Shown here: positions 42,700-53,483 of the stretch, piece after piece
Numbering within the stretch: position 1 is the stretch's first letter
Layout of the letters: every line of letters begins with the position of its first letter
From: Rathayibacter iranicus NCPPB 2253 = VKM Ac-1602
GTDB taxonomy: Bacteria > Actinomycetota > Actinomycetes > Actinomycetales > Microbacteriaceae
Direction of reading: 5' to 3'
Length of the DNA stretch: 64,000 nt
Assembly: GCF_003149025.1 (NCBI RefSeq)
Contig: NZ_QGDV01000016.1
Span: forward strand, 1 to 64,000
Program-made: the position numbers and the translations under genes
Notes under the pieces: model-generated
The model's input: the letters and a program-made list of their open reading frames with translations, nothing else
What the model was told of the DNA's origin: nothing
Databases searched by the model: none

Positions 42700-43794
42700 T
42701 CAGTCTTTTTGCGCCGCTTCGTCGTCCGTGCGCGGCCCTGCTCCGTCGCGGTTCTCACTCGTGAGTCGGAGCCAGCGGCCGTCACGCACATCCTTTTCGT
42801 GCGCATTCGCCTTTTTGTCGCTCGCTGCCGTGTCGCGCGGGGGCAGCTGGATGGTTTCCTCCGCCTCGATGCCCGCCTGAAGCTCCCGGCCGCGCTCGAG
42901 TTCGGCATCGAACTCCGCGCCGAAGAGCAGAGCGATGTTGGTGATCCAGATCCAGAGGAGGAAGACGATCACGGCGCCCAGGGACCCGTAGGTCTTGTTG
43001 TAGTTGGAGAAGTTGGCCACGTAGAAGGCGAAACCAGTGGAGGCGACGAGCCAGATCACCAGTGCCAGGACCGAGCCGAGGCTCATCCAGCGGAACTTCG
43101 GCTGACGGATGTTCGGCGCCCAGTAGTAGAGGATCGCGACCGTCAGGACGGCGATGATCACGAGTACCGGCCACTTGGCGATGTTCCAGACGGTCAAGGC
43201 TGCCGGGCCGAGGCCGATGACGTCGCCCACAGCGGTGGCGACCGGTCCGCTCACGACCAGGATCAGCGCGGCAATCACGATAAGCACGACGGTGACAACG
43301 GTCACTCCGAGCATCGTGGGGCGGAGTTTCCAGAACGGACGCCCCTCGTCGATCTGGTACACCCGGTTCATAGCGCGGCCGAAAGCACCGACGTAGCCCG
43401 AGGCGGACCAGAGAGCGCCGACCACACCTGTCACGAAAGCGAGGCCAGCGGCGGAGGATCCGGTGAGCGACTGGATCGGCTCTCGCAGCAGGTCGACCAC
43501 CTGAGCGGACGCGAGATTGCCGACCAGGTTGAGGACGAGGTCGGTCGTGGCTTGCGCCTGCCCGAAGAGGCCGAGCACCGAGACGATCGCGAGCAGCGCA
43601 GGGAACAGGGCGAGGACCGCGTAGTAGGTCAGCGCGGCGGCAAGGTCAGTGCACTGGTCGGCGCCGAACTCGCGCGCCGTTTTCTTCAGCACGTAAAACC
43701 ACGACCGCTTCGTGATGTCGGTGATGTCATCCGGCTTGCGGGCATCGTCAGGGTCGGGAGCGGTCTTCTCGCGGGTCGTGCTCTGCTCGGACAT
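42700..43794 (-). CDS. YihY/BrkB-family membrane protein
   Basis: 364 residues. Core pattern of YihY/BrkB: CTDLAAALTYYAVLALFPALLA near residue 50, LWSASGYVGAFGRAMNRVY, then four more transmembrane segments (VTVVTVVLIVIAALILVV; VLVIIAVLTVAILYYWAPN) and FVIFLLWIWITNIALLFGAEFDAELERG near the end. Charged cytoplasmic tails at both ends. The family was once called ribonuclease BN but is a membrane protein of unclear transport role. Single gene, start ATG 43794. Confidence 0.88.
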   Translation of the reverse strand: MSEQSTTREKTAPDPDDARKPDDITDITKRSWFYVLKKTAREFGADQCTDLAAALTYYAVLALFPALLAIVSVLGLFGQAQATTDLVLNLVGNLASAQVVDLLREPIQSLTGSSAAGLAFVTGVVGALWSASGYVGAFGRAMNRVYQIDEGRPFWKLRPTMLGVTVVTVVLIVIAALILVVSGPVATAVGDVIGLGPAALTVWNIAKWPVLVIIAVLTVAILYYWAPNIRQPKFRWMSLGSVLALVIWLVASTGFAFYVANFSNYNKTYGSLGAVIVFLLWIWITNIALLFGAEFDAELERGRELQAGIEAEETIQLPPRDTAASDKKANAHEKDVRDGRWLRLTSENRDGAGPRTDDEAAQKD

Positions 43795-43810
43795 GCGGAC
43801 ACGCTACGGG

Positions 43811-45007
43811 TCAGTGGGGGGAGGCATGGCCCCCTTGACGGGAGGGGCGAGCGGCGAGTGCGCCGAAGAGGAGGAACGAGCAGGTGGCGGCGAGCACCGT
43901 CAGCAGTGGCACGTCCCAGCCACCGCTGGCGTCGTGAGCGAATCCGATCACCGTCGGTGCCGTCGCAGCGACCGCGTAGCCGATGCCCTGCACTGTGGCG
44001 GAGAGCCGTGAGGCGTGTGCATCCGAGCGCGAGAGCCGCACGACGAGCACGAAGACGACGGTGAAGCCGCCGCCCTGCGCCACGCCTCCAAGCACACACC
44101 AGAGTGCCCAGAGGTGCGGCGCCAGGAGTAGCCCTGTCGGAACCGTGCACCAGAGTAGGCCGACCAGGACGATGCTGCCACGAGGGCCGAGCCGACGCAC
44201 CAGGAGGGGGATCCCCAGCGCACCGACGACCGCCGCGAGCTGAAAGACCGAGGAACTCGCTCCGGCTGTCGCGATCGAGAAGCCGTTGCGGTCGACCAGC
44301 AGGGAGGGAAGCCAGGCGGTCACCCCGTAGTACGAGAAGGCCTGACTCGAGAAGCACAGCGCGAGCGTGAGAACTGTCGCGCTGCGCCAGATCCTCGGCG
44401 CGGGCTCCGCTTGGGTGCCGCTGCGGACACGTCGCGGTGCCGGCCGCAGAGCCGCGCGAGGGCCGACGGCGAGGAGCCAGCCAGCGAGGGCCAGCACGTT
44501 CAGGCCGAGCCAGACCAGCAGGGCGCCACGCCACCCGAGTGCGAGGGCCAGGGGTGCCGTGCCGAGCGACGTGATCGTCGAGCCGAGGTTGAGTGCTGCG
44601 GTGTAGACGCCCGTGGTCAGGTCGACCCGTTCGGGAGACACATCGCGGCGGATCACGACAGGGAGCACGACGTTTCCGATCGTGATGAAGACGCCGATCA
44701 CCACCGTGCCCGCCACCACGGCGACGATATCGCCGGCCGAGCGGACGATCGTGCCCAGTGCCACTCCGAGGACCGTCACCGTCACAGCCGCATCCGGACC
44801 TGCTCGGCGGATCACGAGGAGAGCGAGTGGAGTCGCGAGGGCGAAACAGAGCACGGGGATGCTCGTGAGCACTCCCGCTTGGCCGGAAGAAAGGGCGAGA
44901 TCGCCGCGGACGGCGTCGATCACCGGAGCGACGGCGACGAGAGGACCGCGAAGAATCAGAGCGGCGAGGGCGACCGCGACGACGAAGAGCCAGGGTGCGC
45001 GCACCAC
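43811..45007 (-). CDS. MFS transporter (cyanate/nitroimidazole-type, CynX/NimT)
   Basis: 398 residues, twelve hydrophobic segments. Features of the CynX/NimT branch of the major facilitator superfamily: N-terminal LRGPLVAVAPVIDAVR, SSGQAGVLTSIPVLCFAL, then FSSQAFSYYGVTAWLPSLL in the second half. These carriers move small anions or drug-like compounds; the actual substrate is unknown. Its start (ATG 45007) is two bases from the end of the DUF2510 gene, so the two may be cotranscribed. Confidence 0.85.
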   Translation of the reverse strand: MVRAPWLFVVAVALAALILRGPLVAVAPVIDAVRGDLALSSGQAGVLTSIPVLCFALATPLALLVIRRAGPDAAVTVTVLGVALGTIVRSAGDIVAVVAGTVVIGVFITIGNVVLPVVIRRDVSPERVDLTTGVYTAALNLGSTITSLGTAPLALALGWRGALLVWLGLNVLALAGWLLAVGPRAALRPAPRRVRSGTQAEPAPRIWRSATVLTLALCFSSQAFSYYGVTAWLPSLLVDRNGFSIATAGASSSVFQLAAVVGALGIPLLVRRLGPRGSIVLVGLLWCTVPTGLLLAPHLWALWCVLGGVAQGGGFTVVFVLVVRLSRSDAHASRLSATVQGIGYAVAATAPTVIGFAHDASGGWDVPLLTVLAATCSFLLFGALAARPSRQGGHASPH

Positions 45008-45009
45008 GG

Positions 45010-45450
45010 TCAGCCGGAAAGCTCGGAGAAGATGTTGCTGACGAAGTTGACGACGCCCGAGACCAGGCCGAGGATCCCGATGACCAGACCGGCTGTGGCG
45101 AGTCCCCGTCCGCCTCCGACGATCGCGGCGGCCGCCCGGCCGCGCGCGGCAAAGACGATCGCCAGGATCGAGGGCACCAGCAGCGGATTGATCAGGAGGC
45201 TGATGATGCCGAGGACAAGGCTCGCGACAGCCATCGGATTGCGGCTGGCGGACGACGACGGAGCGGATGGGTAGGCGTATAGCTCCTGCTCCACAGTCGC
45301 CTCGGGAGTGCCGTCAGCAGGCATCGGAGTGGGAGAGGACGGCCGGGAGCGGTCGGTCCAGGCCGCGCCGTCCCAGTACAGCTCCGAGCCGACGTCGGCG
45401 GGGTGCGGATACCAGCCGGGCGGGGGAATGAAGACGGAGTCGTCGGGCAT
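45010..45450 (-). CDS. DUF2510/DUF4190 membrane protein
   Basis: 146 residues. N-terminal [24 protein letters not shown] is the DUF2510 motif common in actinobacterial membrane proteins; then a proline/serine linker and two hydrophobic segments ([39 protein letters not shown]) of DUF4190 type. Function unknown. Likely at the cell membrane with the DUF2510 part inside. Confidence 0.8.
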   Translation of the reverse strand: MPDDSVFIPPPGWYPHPADVGSELYWDGAAWTDRSRPSSPTPMPADGTPEATVEQELYAYPSAPSSSASRNPMAVASLVLGIISLLINPLLVPSILAIVFAARGRAAAAIVGGGRGLATAGLVIGILGLVSGVVNFVSNIFSELSG

Positions 45451-45527
45451 GCGCCGAGTCTAAAGCGGAGCGAAGGGCGGCAGAATGGGCGTGGTCGACG
45501 CCCTCGGCGCGTCCGGGAGGAGCCGCG

Positions 45528-46067
45528 ATGACGTGGACGATCGAAGAGGTGGCTTGGACGCACGCCGACGCGGAGCGCCTTCGCGCCGCGCAACGCCGTG
45601 AGCTGGACCTGCGCTACGGCACCGACGACCACGAGCCGGGCATCGCCCCATCGGCCGAGGACGTCCCCGTCTTCCTTCTCGCCCGCGATGAACGGGGCAC
45701 GGCACTGGCGTGCGGGGGCCTGCGTCCGCTCACGGAGGACGTGCTCGGCGCGGGTGCGATCGAAGTCAAGCGGATGTTCGTTGACCCGTCAGCTCGCGGC
45801 ACCGGAGCGGCGACCGCCGTGCTCCGGGCCCTTGAGGAGCGGGCGGTGCGGTGGGGGACGATGCGCCTGGTGCTCGAGACCGGGACGCTCCAGCCCGACG
45901 CGATGCGCTTCTACGCCCGCGAGGGCTACACGCGGATCCCCCTGTTCGGTGCCTACACCGGCTCCGAGCACTCGGTGTGCTTCGCGAGGGAACTCGATTC
46001 CCCGATCTCAGCGCTCCTCCCGCCGACTACAGTCGAGGGGTCAACCGAGCCCGAGGAGTGTCCGCCC
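45528..46067 (+). CDS. GNAT acetyltransferase reading into thrS without a stop
   Basis: From ATG 45528 about 155 residues form a GNAT fold: [20 protein letters not shown] is the acetyl-CoA loop (RxxGxG/A), preceded by the acceptor-site strands and followed by [21 protein letters not shown]. It would acetylate a small amine or protein. No stop codon separates it from threonyl-tRNA synthetase: the same frame continues to TGA 48069-48071, which would give an 847-residue fusion. The separate thrS start signal suggests that two products are possible. I give the interval up to the thrS start; the reading frame itself ends at 48071. Confidence 0.65.
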
Positions 46068-48071
46068 GTGTCGAACGAACCGTCGAATCCCGCAGAGATC
46101 GAGTCCCACTCGGTTGTCACCGAGGCGGGCACGGGATTCACGCACTTCAGCGATCGGGCGGTCGTCGCGATCCGTGTCAACGGAGAGCTGAAAGACCTGG
46201 CGGCGGACGTCGTCCCGGGCGACCGTATCGAGCCCGTGCTGATTTCCTCGCCCGACGGTCTGAACATTCTCCGCCACTCCGCGGCGCACGTGCTCGCGCA
46301 GGCCGTGCAGCAGGTGAACCCGGAGGCGAAGCTGGGCATCGGCCCGCCGGTCACCGACGGCTTCTACTACGACTTCGACGTCGAGGAGCCGTTCACGCCC
46401 GAAGCGATGAAGGCGCTCGACAAGGCAATGGATCGGATCATCCGCCAAGGCCAGCGCTTCGTGCGCCGCGTGGTCACGGAGGAGGAGGCACGCACCGAGC
46501 TCGCCGACGAGCCGTACAAGCTCGAGCTGATCGGGCTCAAGGGTGGCGGGGCCGACGACGAGAACGTCGAGGTCGGCGGCGCCGAGCTCACCCTCTACGA
46601 GAACGTCGACCCGCGCTCGGGCGAGACGGTCTGGAAGGACCTCTGCCGCGGCCCGCACCTGCCCAACACCCGCATGATCGGCAACGGCTATGCGCTGACC
46701 CGCAACGCTGCTGCCTACTGGCGCGGCTCGGAGAAGAACCCGCAGCTCCAGCGCATCTACGGCACGGCCTGGCCCACCAAGGACGAGCTGCGCGCGCACC
46801 AGGCGCGGCTTGAGGAGGCGGCGCGCCGGGACCATCGCAAGCTCGGCCACGACCTCGACCTCTTCTCGTTCCCGGACGAAATCGGGTCCGGACTGGCGGT
46901 GTTCCACCCCAAGGGAGGCATCATCCGCTACGAGATCGAGCAGTACATGCGGGAGCAGCTGCTCGCCCACGACTACGAGCTGGTCTACACGCCGCACATC
47001 ACCAAGGGTGACCTGTTCATGACGAGCGGGCACCTGCAGTGGTACTCCGAGGGCATGTTTCCCCCGATGCACCTCGACGAGCTGCGGGACGAGGACGGCA
47101 CGATCACTCGTCAGGGCCAGGACTATTACCTCAAGCCCATGAACTGCCCGTTCCACAACCTGATCTTCCGCTCGCGCGGCCGCAGCTACCGCGAGCTGCC
47201 TCTGCGCTTAGCCGAATTCGGCACCGTCTACCGGTACGAGAAGAGCGGCACCCTCCAGGGTCTTACTCGGGTGCGAGGGCTCACGCAGGACGACGCGCAC
47301 ATCTACGTGGCCCAGGAGGACGTCGCGGCCGAGTTGACGCGCAACCTCGAATTCGTTCTCCAGGTGCTCCGCGACTACGGCCTCAACGACTTCTACCTCG
47401 AGCTCTCCACCAATGAGGAGGGCAATCCCAAGTTCGTCGGTGCGCCCGAGCAGTGGGAGGAGGCGATCGAGTCGTTGCGGGCGGTCGCCGTCGCCTCCGG
47501 GCTCGAACTCGTCCCCGACCCGGGCGGAGCCGCGTTCTACGGCCCGAAGATTTCGGTGCAGGCCCGCGACGCGATCGGTCGGACGTGGCAGATGTCCACG
47601 ATCCAGCTCGACTTCAACCAGCCTGAGCGCTTCGAGCTCGAGTACACGGCGTCCGACGGATCGAAGAAGCGGCCGGTGATGATCCACCGCGCGCTCTTCG
47701 GCTCCATCGAGCGCTTCTTCGCCATCCTCACTGAGCACTACGCGGGAGCGTTCCCGGTCTGGCTGTCGCCGGTGCAGGTGGTGGGCATCCCCATCGCCGA
47801 CGAGTACCTGCCCTACCTGGAGGAGGTCGTGGGCGAACTCAAGCGCTCCGGCATCCGCGCCGAGATCGACTACTCCAGCGACCGGATGCAGAAAAAGATC
47901 CGCAACGCCACCCTGGCGAAGGTGCCGTTCCAGATCATCGTGGGGGAGAAGGACCGCGACGCCGGAGCTGTTAGCTTCCGGTTCCGCGACGGGACGCAGG
48001 AGAACGGCATTCCGCTCGCCGAGGCTGTCACGCGCATCCGCGAGGCCGTCGCCACGAAGGCGCAGGTCTGA
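46068..48071 (+). CDS. thrS: threonyl-tRNA synthetase
   Basis: GTG 46068 is preceded by GAGGAG nine bases upstream and by TACAGT (-10-like) near 46029, giving the normal 667-residue enzyme. Domains in order: TGS (~1-60), editing/SAD domain with [11 protein letters not shown] and [11 protein letters not shown], class II catalytic core with KPMNCPFHN (zinc Cys), [20 protein letters not shown] (motif 2) and [14 protein letters not shown] (motif 3), then the anticodon-binding domain (~570-667). It charges tRNA-Thr. The same frame is open upstream through the GNAT gene. Followed after two bases by the HIT gene. Confidence 0.95.
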   Translation: MSNEPSNPAEIESHSVVTEAGTGFTHFSDRAVVAIRVNGELKDLAADVVPGDRIEPVLISSPDGLNILRHSAAHVLAQAVQQVNPEAKLGIGPPVTDGFYYDFDVEEPFTPEAMKALDKAMDRIIRQGQRFVRRVVTEEEARTELADEPYKLELIGLKGGGADDENVEVGGAELTLYENVDPRSGETVWKDLCRGPHLPNTRMIGNGYALTRNAAAYWRGSEKNPQLQRIYGTAWPTKDELRAHQARLEEAARRDHRKLGHDLDLFSFPDEIGSGLAVFHPKGGIIRYEIEQYMREQLLAHDYELVYTPHITKGDLFMTSGHLQWYSEGMFPPMHLDELRDEDGTITRQGQDYYLKPMNCPFHNLIFRSRGRSYRELPLRLAEFGTVYRYEKSGTLQGLTRVRGLTQDDAHIYVAQEDVAAELTRNLEFVLQVLRDYGLNDFYLELSTNEEGNPKFVGAPEQWEEAIESLRAVAVASGLELVPDPGGAAFYGPKISVQARDAIGRTWQMSTIQLDFNQPERFELEYTASDGSKKRPVMIHRALFGSIERFFAILTEHYAGAFPVWLSPVQVVGIPIADEYLPYLEEVVGELKRSGIRAEIDYSSDRMQKKIRNATLAKVPFQIIVGEKDRDAGAVSFRFRDGTQENGIPLAEAVTRIREAVATKAQV

Positions 48072-48073
48072 GC

Positions 48074-48628
48074 GTGCCGGACCTCGCGCCCGCGGGAGCG
48101 GAGGGCTCGGCCCACCTCGCCGGCGTGCCGGATGAGTTCCAGCGCCTGTGGACGCCGCACCGGATGGTGTACATCCAGAAGGGGCAGCCTGGAGCCGACG
48201 ACTGCCCTTTCTGTGTCGCTCCCACGCTGAGCGACGAGGAGGCGCTGATCGTCGCCCGCGGCGAGCACGCCTACGTCCTGCTGAACCTGTTCCCGTACAA
48301 CTCCGGCCACCTGCTGGTGTGTCCGTACCGTCACATCCCGCTGTACGACGAGGCCACTGATGAGGAAGTGGCCGAGATTGGATCGCTGACGCAGACCGCG
48401 ATGCGGGTGGTCCGCTCCGTGTCTCACAACGATGGCTTCAATCTGGGGATGAATCAGGGCGCGGTGGCGGGAGCCGGGATCGCCGCGCACCTGCACCAGC
48501 ACGTGGTGCCGCGCTGGGCGACCGATGCCAACTTCTTCCCGATCATCGCGAGGACCAAGGCGCTCCCGCAGCTTCTGGGCGATGTCCGGGCGAGCCTCGC
48601 GGCGGCCTGGCCACGCGAGGAGAACTAG
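48074..48628 (+). CDS. HIT-domain protein (AP4A phosphorylase-like)
   Basis: 184 residues from GTG 48074, two bases after thrS. The HIT signature [10 protein letters not shown] with catalytic histidine, preceded by [13 protein letters not shown] and a DCPFC metal/zinc-like stretch, matches actinobacterial proteins of the Rv2613c type that split diadenosine tetraphosphate. It is in the usual thrS neighbourhood, which fits: AP4A is a by-product of aminoacyl-tRNA synthetases. Confidence 0.88.
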   Translation: MPDLAPAGAEGSAHLAGVPDEFQRLWTPHRMVYIQKGQPGADDCPFCVAPTLSDEEALIVARGEHAYVLLNLFPYNSGHLLVCPYRHIPLYDEATDEEVAEIGSLTQTAMRVVRSVSHNDGFNLGMNQGAVAGAGIAAHLHQHVVPRWATDANFFPIIARTKALPQLLGDVRASLAAAWPREEN

Positions 48629-48651
48629 CCACATCTCGTAGACTCGCGAGC

Positions 48652-49569
48652 ATGACCGACACGACCACCTCGTCCTCGTCCGCCTCGGAGCAGTTCGGCT
48701 CGAGCCGCGTCAAGCGCGGGCTCGCCGAGATGCTCAAGGGTGGCGTCATTATGGATGTCGTCACCGCCGAGCAGGCGCGTATCGCGGAGGATGCTGGCGC
48801 AGTCGCCGTCATGGCGCTCGAACGCGTTCCCGCCGACATCCGCTCGCAGGGCGGCGTCGCCCGGATGAGCGATCCCGACCTGATCGACGGCATCGTCTCG
48901 GCCGTCTCTATCCCCGTCATGGCGAAGGCGCGCATCGGTCACTTCGTCGAAGCGCAGATCTTGCAGGAACTCGGCGTCGACTACATCGACGAGTCCGAGG
49001 TGCTCTCGCCCGCCGACTACGTAAACCACATCGATAAGTGGAAGTTCACCGTCCCCTTCGTCTGCGGCGCGACCAACCTGGGCGAGGCGCTGCGCCGGAT
49101 CACCGAGGGCGCTGCCATGATCCGCTCGAAGGGTGAGGCTGGCACGGGTGATGTCTCGGAGGCGACCAAGCACATCCGCACCATCTCGGCCGAGGTCAAC
49201 CGCCTGAAGGCGATGACGAAGGATGAACTCTACGTCGCGGCCAAGGAGTTGCAGGCGCCCTACGATCTGGTCGTCGAGATCGCACAGACCGGCAAACTTC
49301 CCGTCGTCCTGTTCACTGCGGGCGGGGTCGCTACTCCGGCCGACGCCGCTTTGATGATGCAGCTTGGCGCGGACGGCGTCTTCGTCGGCTCCGGTGTCTT
49401 CAAGTCGGGCGAGCCCGCCAAGCGGGCCGCCGCAATCGTGAAGGCGACCACCTTCTTCGATGACCCGAAGGTCGTTGCGGAGGCATCGCGCGGCCTGGGC
49501 GAGGCGATGGTCGGTATCACTGTGGCCGACGTGCCCGCGCCCCACCGCCTCGCCGAGCGTGGCTGGTAG
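48652..49569 (+). CDS. pdxS: pyridoxal 5'-phosphate synthase, PdxS subunit
   Basis: 305 residues. The TIM-barrel synthase subunit of the DXP-independent vitamin B6 pathway. Diagnostic stretches: [34 protein letters not shown] (with the imine-forming lysine), [24 protein letters not shown] (phosphate loop) and [14 protein letters not shown]. It uses ribose 5-phosphate, glyceraldehyde 3-phosphate and ammonia from PdxT. TAGACT lies seven bases before ATG 48652, so the mRNA may be leaderless. Overlaps pdxT by 11 bases. Confidence 0.97.
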   Translation: MTDTTTSSSSASEQFGSSRVKRGLAEMLKGGVIMDVVTAEQARIAEDAGAVAVMALERVPADIRSQGGVARMSDPDLIDGIVSAVSIPVMAKARIGHFVEAQILQELGVDYIDESEVLSPADYVNHIDKWKFTVPFVCGATNLGEALRRITEGAAMIRSKGEAGTGDVSEATKHIRTISAEVNRLKAMTKDELYVAAKELQAPYDLVVEIAQTGKLPVVLFTAGGVATPADAALMMQLGADGVFVGSGVFKSGEPAKRAAAIVKATTFFDDPKVVAEASRGLGEAMVGITVADVPAPHRLAERGW

Positions 49570-50221
49570 CGCCGACGCGCCGCTCGCCGGCGCCGGCCTG
49601 ACGCGGGAGTCCCTCGAAGGGCTCCGCGTCGGCGTGCTCGCGCTACAGGGCGACTTCCGTGAGCACGCCCAGGTGCTGCGCGAACTCGGCGCCGAGGTGG
49701 TGCTCGTGCGTCGTCCGGAAGAACTCGCCTCCGTCGCCGGTCTGGTCATTCCGGGCGGAGAGTCGACCGTGATGGACAAGCTCTCTCGCCTCTTCGGCCT
49801 GGCTGAGCCGATCGTCGCGGCGATCGAGGCGGGGCTGCCCGTTTACGGCACCTGCGCCGGCCTGATCATGCTCGCCGACCGCGTGCTCGACCGGATTGAC
49901 GGGCAGCGCAGCTTCGGCGGGCTCGATGTGGCGGTGCGACGCAACGCGTTCGGGAATCAGCTTGACTCCTTCGAGACCGATCTCGACGTGCCGGCCGTCG
50001 GCGACCCTCCTGTGCACGCCGTGTTCATCCGCGCGCCCGTCGTGGAGGAGCTGGGGGAGCGGGCGACTGCGCTCGCCAGTGTCGCTGACGGCAGGGTCGT
50101 TGCCGTCGAGCAGGGCAACCTGCTCGGCACGGCGTTCCACCCGGAGATCACCGGCGACTACCGCTTCCACGAACTGTTCTTGCGAAAGGTCGCAGCCACG
50201 CGTTTCGGCACGGGAGGCTGA
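49559..50221 (+). CDS. pdxT: glutaminase subunit PdxT of PLP synthase
   Basis: 220 residues from GTG 49559, inside the end of pdxS. Class I glutamine amidotransferase: [25 protein letters not shown], nucleophile Cys in [10 protein letters not shown], and the His/Glu pair in [14 protein letters not shown]. It hydrolyses glutamine and channels ammonia to PdxS. All catalytic residues are present. Confidence 0.95.
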   Translation: MAGSADAPLAGAGLTRESLEGLRVGVLALQGDFREHAQVLRELGAEVVLVRRPEELASVAGLVIPGGESTVMDKLSRLFGLAEPIVAAIEAGLPVYGTCAGLIMLADRVLDRIDGQRSFGGLDVAVRRNAFGNQLDSFETDLDVPAVGDPPVHAVFIRAPVVEELGERATALASVADGRVVAVEQGNLLGTAFHPEITGDYRFHELFLRKVAATRFGTGG

Positions 50222-50225
50222 TCGG

Positions 50226-51028
50226 ATGCCAGAGCTTCCCGAGGTGCAGGCGCTCGTCCTCGACTTGGATGCGCGTCTGGGCGGCCGAGTGCTCGCGAGG
50301 CTCGACGTCTTCGCGATCTCGGCGCTCAAGACGGTGGCGATCCCGCCGTCTGCGCTATCCGGGCAGGTGGTCCATGCGGTGACGCGGCACGGGAAATTCC
50401 TCGATCTCGCCGTGGGTGACGCGCACGTGCTCCTCCACCTCGCCCGCGCGGGCTGGGTGCGATGGCGACCCGAGCGTCCGACGGTGCCGGTGAAGCCGGG
50501 GCGCGGACCGCTCGCCGCGCGGTTGGTTCTCGACGACGGCTCGGGCTTCGACGTGACGGAGGCGGGCACCAAGAAGAGCCTTGCGCTCTCGATCGTCGCC
50601 GATCCGCTCGATGTTCCGGGTGTCGCCCGGCTCGGTCCGGATCCGCTCGATCCCGCCTTCACGAAGGAGGTCTTCGGCGCGATCCTTGCCACCGCAGGCC
50701 GGGCGAAGCTCAAGGGCGTCCTCCGCGACCAGTCTCGGATCGCGGGCATCGGCAACGCCTACTCCGACGAGATTCTGCACGTGGCCCGCATATCACCGTT
50801 CAAGCCCGCCGCGCTCACCCCCGAGGAGCTTGAGCGCCTGTACACGGCGCTCCGCTACACCCTCGAGGAGGCGCTCGCTCGGGCCGAGGGCCCGGCGAAG
50901 CGTGCCCCGTCTGTGGTGACACGATTCGCCAGGTGATCTTTGCCGACTCCAGCCTCCAGTACTGCCCCACCTGCCAGACGGGCGGGAAGCTCCTGGCCGA
51001 TCGTGTCCTCTCGCGCTTGCTGAAGTGA
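50226..51028 (+). pseudogene. formamidopyrimidine-DNA glycosylase (Fpg/MutM-like), frameshifted
   Basis: ATG 50226 starts MPELPEV with the catalytic Pro1 and Glu2 of Fpg/Nei enzymes, and the helix-two-turn-helix region (LKGVLRDQSRIAGIGNAYSDE) is intact. The open frame stops at TGA 50934-50936 after 236 residues. The C-terminal zinc finger is all there in another frame from 50900: [37 protein letters not shown], ending at TGA 51026-51028 (Cys x2 - Cys - x16 - Cys x2 - Cys). About 15-20 residues usually found before the finger are also missing. So a deletion plus frameshift cut the finger off. Probably inactive or impaired unless it is a sequencing error. Confidence 0.75.
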
Positions 51029-51029
51029 A

Positions 51030-51372
51030 TCGAGCGGGGCTTGTATCTGCGCCGGTCCCAAAGCCGTATGACGGCGCGTCGCAGCTGTGTCGGGGTCATT
51101 GAGGCTGCGGCTTCGACGGCCTGCTGATCGAACAGGGCCCGGGAGTCGACGGGCAGGGTGCGCGCGACGGCGCAGATCACCTGACCGGCCTCCCAGCGGA
51201 TGCGCGCCGCCGCCAGGGCCGCCCGCAGGCAAGGCAAGTCCTCGACAAGCCCCTGCGCCTGCTCCAGCTCCAGCGACGCGACCCGCTCCGACACTCCGAG
51301 CGCTACTGCGAACTCGGCCCGGATCGACCGCTCCACGAGATCGCCCGCCTCGGTGACGGTGCGCGATCCCAC
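51030..51372 (-). pseudogene. fragment of a 13E12/DUF222-HNH endonuclease gene
   Basis: The minus-strand frame reads [55 protein letters not shown] and MTPTQLRRAVIRLWDRRRY, the helical DUF222 domain that precedes an HNH nuclease in 13E12-type proteins. These proteins are usually 400-500 residues; here only about 110 remain, with neither a natural start nor the HNH domain. The fragment begins two bases after the fpg zinc-finger stop. 13E12 genes are multicopy in this family, so recombination between copies is a likely cause. Confidence 0.7.
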
Positions 51373-51501
51373 CGCCGCGCTGGTATCAGGCCCTGCCCTC
51401 GGGCGCGGCTCCGACCACCCCGGCAGTGCCCGATTACACTGGTCGAGCCATCAGCGGCGTCCTGCGGGAGTCGCACGAAACGAACTTTCCGAGGGAGCAC
51501 C

Positions 51502-52263
51502 GTGTCCGGGCATTCCAAGTGGGCCACGACCAAGCACCAGAAGGCGATCAAGGACTCGCGCCGCGCAAAGTCCTTTGCCAAGCTGATTAAGAATATCGAG
51601 GTGGCCGCCAAGATCGGCGGTGCCGACCTCTCCGGCAACCCGACGCTTGTCGATGCCGTGCAGAAGGCGAAGAAGACCTCGGTCCCGAACGACAACATCG
51701 ACCGCGCGATCAAGCGCGGCGCGGGCCTCACCGGCGAGGTCATCGATTACACGACCATCATGTACGAGGCCTATGGACCGAACGGCATCGCCCTTCTGGT
51801 CGAGTGCCTGACCGACAACAAGAACCGCGCCGCAGCCGACGTCCGCACCGCGATGACTCGCAATGGCGGCACCATGGCCGACCCGGGCAGCGTCGCCTAC
51901 AACTTTGCGCGCAAGGGCGTCATCTCGGTGCCGCACGGAGACAGCGTGACCGAGGATGACGTGCTCGGCGCCGTCCTCGACTTCGGCGTCGATGACGTGA
52001 TCGACCACGGCGAGAGCTTCGAGGTCCGCACCGAGCCGAGCGAGCTTGTGCCTGCCCGCTCGGCCCTCCAGGACGCAGGGATCGACTACGACTCCGCGGA
52101 CGTCGAGTTCGTCGCCTCGCTCCAGGTCGAGGCCGACGCCGAGACTGCCCGCAAGGTGTTCCGCCTGATCGACGCACTCGAGGACTCCGACGACGTGCAA
52201 AACGTGTATACCAACCTCGACATCACCGCCGAGGTCCGCACCGAACTCGAGAACGAGGAGTGA
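51502..52263 (+). CDS. YebC/PmpR-family translation/transcription factor
   Basis: 253 residues from GTG 51502. Begins [20 protein letters not shown], the signature of the family, and continues with [31 protein letters not shown] and GVISVP. Three-domain protein; older work calls it a transcription regulator, newer work shows YebC proteins help ribosomes through proline stretches. Directly upstream of ruvC in the standard actinobacterial order. Confidence 0.93.
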   Translation: MSGHSKWATTKHQKAIKDSRRAKSFAKLIKNIEVAAKIGGADLSGNPTLVDAVQKAKKTSVPNDNIDRAIKRGAGLTGEVIDYTTIMYEAYGPNGIALLVECLTDNKNRAAADVRTAMTRNGGTMADPGSVAYNFARKGVISVPHGDSVTEDDVLGAVLDFGVDDVIDHGESFEVRTEPSELVPARSALQDAGIDYDSADVEFVASLQVEADAETARKVFRLIDALEDSDDVQNVYTNLDITAEVRTELENEE

Positions 52264-52299
52264 CCCGGTGAGCCCGGCCCATTCTTCGCGGATGCCCTG

Positions 52300-52881
52300 A
52301 TGCGCGTCCTGGGGATCGACCCCGGGCTCACCCGATGCGGCGTGGGCATCGTCGATGTCGCCCGCGACCGCCGCGCGACCCTCGTGCATGTGAGCGTCCT
52401 TCGCACTCCGGTCGGCGACCTCCTCGAGCGCCGCCTCCTGGCCCTCGGTGACGGGATCGAGGCGTTGCTCGATGAGTACAGGCCGGACGCGGTCGCCCTC
52501 GAGCGCGTCTTTGCGCAGAATAACGTCCGCACCGTCATGGGCATCGCGCAGATCAGTGGAGTGGCGCTCGTCGCCGCCGCTCGCCGCGGTCTTCCTGTCG
52601 GCATGCACACTCCGAGCGAAGTGAAGGCCGCGGTCACCGGCTACGGAGCGGCCGATAAGCGCCAGGTGACCGCGATGGTCCAGCGGGTCCTGCGCCTCGA
52701 CGCTCCGCCGACTCCTGCCGATGCTGCGGACGCTCTGGCGCTCGCCGTCTGCCACGCCTGGCGCGCGCCCCTCGTGGCCGCGCCCGGAGCGAGCGGTGAC
52801 GAGACCGCGGCGCAGCGGGCCTGGCGCGCCGCGGAGGCCGCGACTCGAACGCCTGTTCGAGCATCTAGACTGGCGCGGTGA
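52300..52881 (+). CDS. ruvC: Holliday junction resolvase RuvC
   Basis: 193 residues from ATG 52300. RNase H-like nuclease: first catalytic Asp in [10 protein letters not shown], Glu in LERVFAQNN, and the C-terminal pair in [14 protein letters not shown]. It cuts the Holliday junction held by RuvAB. Its stop overlaps the ruvA GTG by four bases. The C-terminal tail of about 25 residues is alanine/arginine rich. Confidence 0.96.
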   Translation: MRVLGIDPGLTRCGVGIVDVARDRRATLVHVSVLRTPVGDLLERRLLALGDGIEALLDEYRPDAVALERVFAQNNVRTVMGIAQISGVALVAAARRGLPVGMHTPSEVKAAVTGYGAADKRQVTAMVQRVLRLDAPPTPADAADALALAVCHAWRAPLVAAPGASGDETAAQRAWRAAEAATRTPVRASRLAR

Positions 52882-53483
52882 TCTCCTCCCTTCGCGGCAC
52901 CGTCCTCTCCGCTCGGGGGAGTCTCGTCGTGCTCGATGTCCACGGCGTCGGATACGCGGTCAACGTGACTCCTCAGCACGCGCTCGAGATGCGCGTCGGC
53001 GACGAGACGACCGTCAGCACCGTGCTTCTCGTGCGCGAGGATTCACTGACCCTCTATGGCTTCCCGGACGAGGAGCAGCTCGAAATCTTCGAGCTGCTGA
53101 TTGGAGTCACGGGCGTGGGCCCAAAGTCGGCGCTCGGCGTCCTCGGCGCAGTTGAGCCGGACCGCATCGCGCAGGCGGTCGCCGACGAGGACGACGCGGT
53201 ATTCCGCAAGGTCAGCGGCATCGGCCCGAAGACGGCGAAGCTCATCGTCCTGTCGCTGGCGGGCAAGCTCTCCGTCCGCCCGCGAGCCGCGCGGGGCTCT
53301 GGCACGACGGCGACCGCTGCGCAGAGCGTCCTCTCGGCCCTCGTCGGACTGGGTTGGCCCGAGCGCACGGCCGCCGACGTCGTGGACGAGATCCTGCTCG
53401 ACGCGCAGGCCTCGGACGCCGCGAATGTGCAGGCCCTGCTCCGCCTCGCCCTCGCCCGCCTCGGCCCTGCGGCGCGCTCGTGA
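52878..53483 (+). CDS. ruvA: Holliday junction DNA helicase subunit RuvA
   Basis: 201 residues from GTG 52878. OB-fold start ([16 protein letters not shown]), the two helix-hairpin-helix motifs ([10 protein letters not shown]-like [17 protein letters not shown] and [16 protein letters not shown]) and the C-terminal domain III that contacts RuvB ([17 protein letters not shown]). It binds the four-way junction. CTAGACT just before the GTG could be a -10 element for a leaderless second transcript. Confidence 0.96.
   Translation: MISSLRGTVLSARGSLVVLDVHGVGYAVNVTPQHALEMRVGDETTVSTVLLVREDSLTLYGFPDEEQLEIFELLIGVTGVGPKSALGVLGAVEPDRIAQAVADEDDAVFRKVSGIGPKTAKLIVLSLAGKLSVRPRAARGSGTTATAAQSVLSALVGLGWPERTAADVVDEILLDAQASDAANVQALLRLALARLGPAARS

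Noticed and set aside
40834-44064. 1076-residue open frame on the + strand
   Set aside because: Antisense to the permease, YihY and MFS genes; the product is a charged, low-complexity sequence caused by high GC, without any domain.
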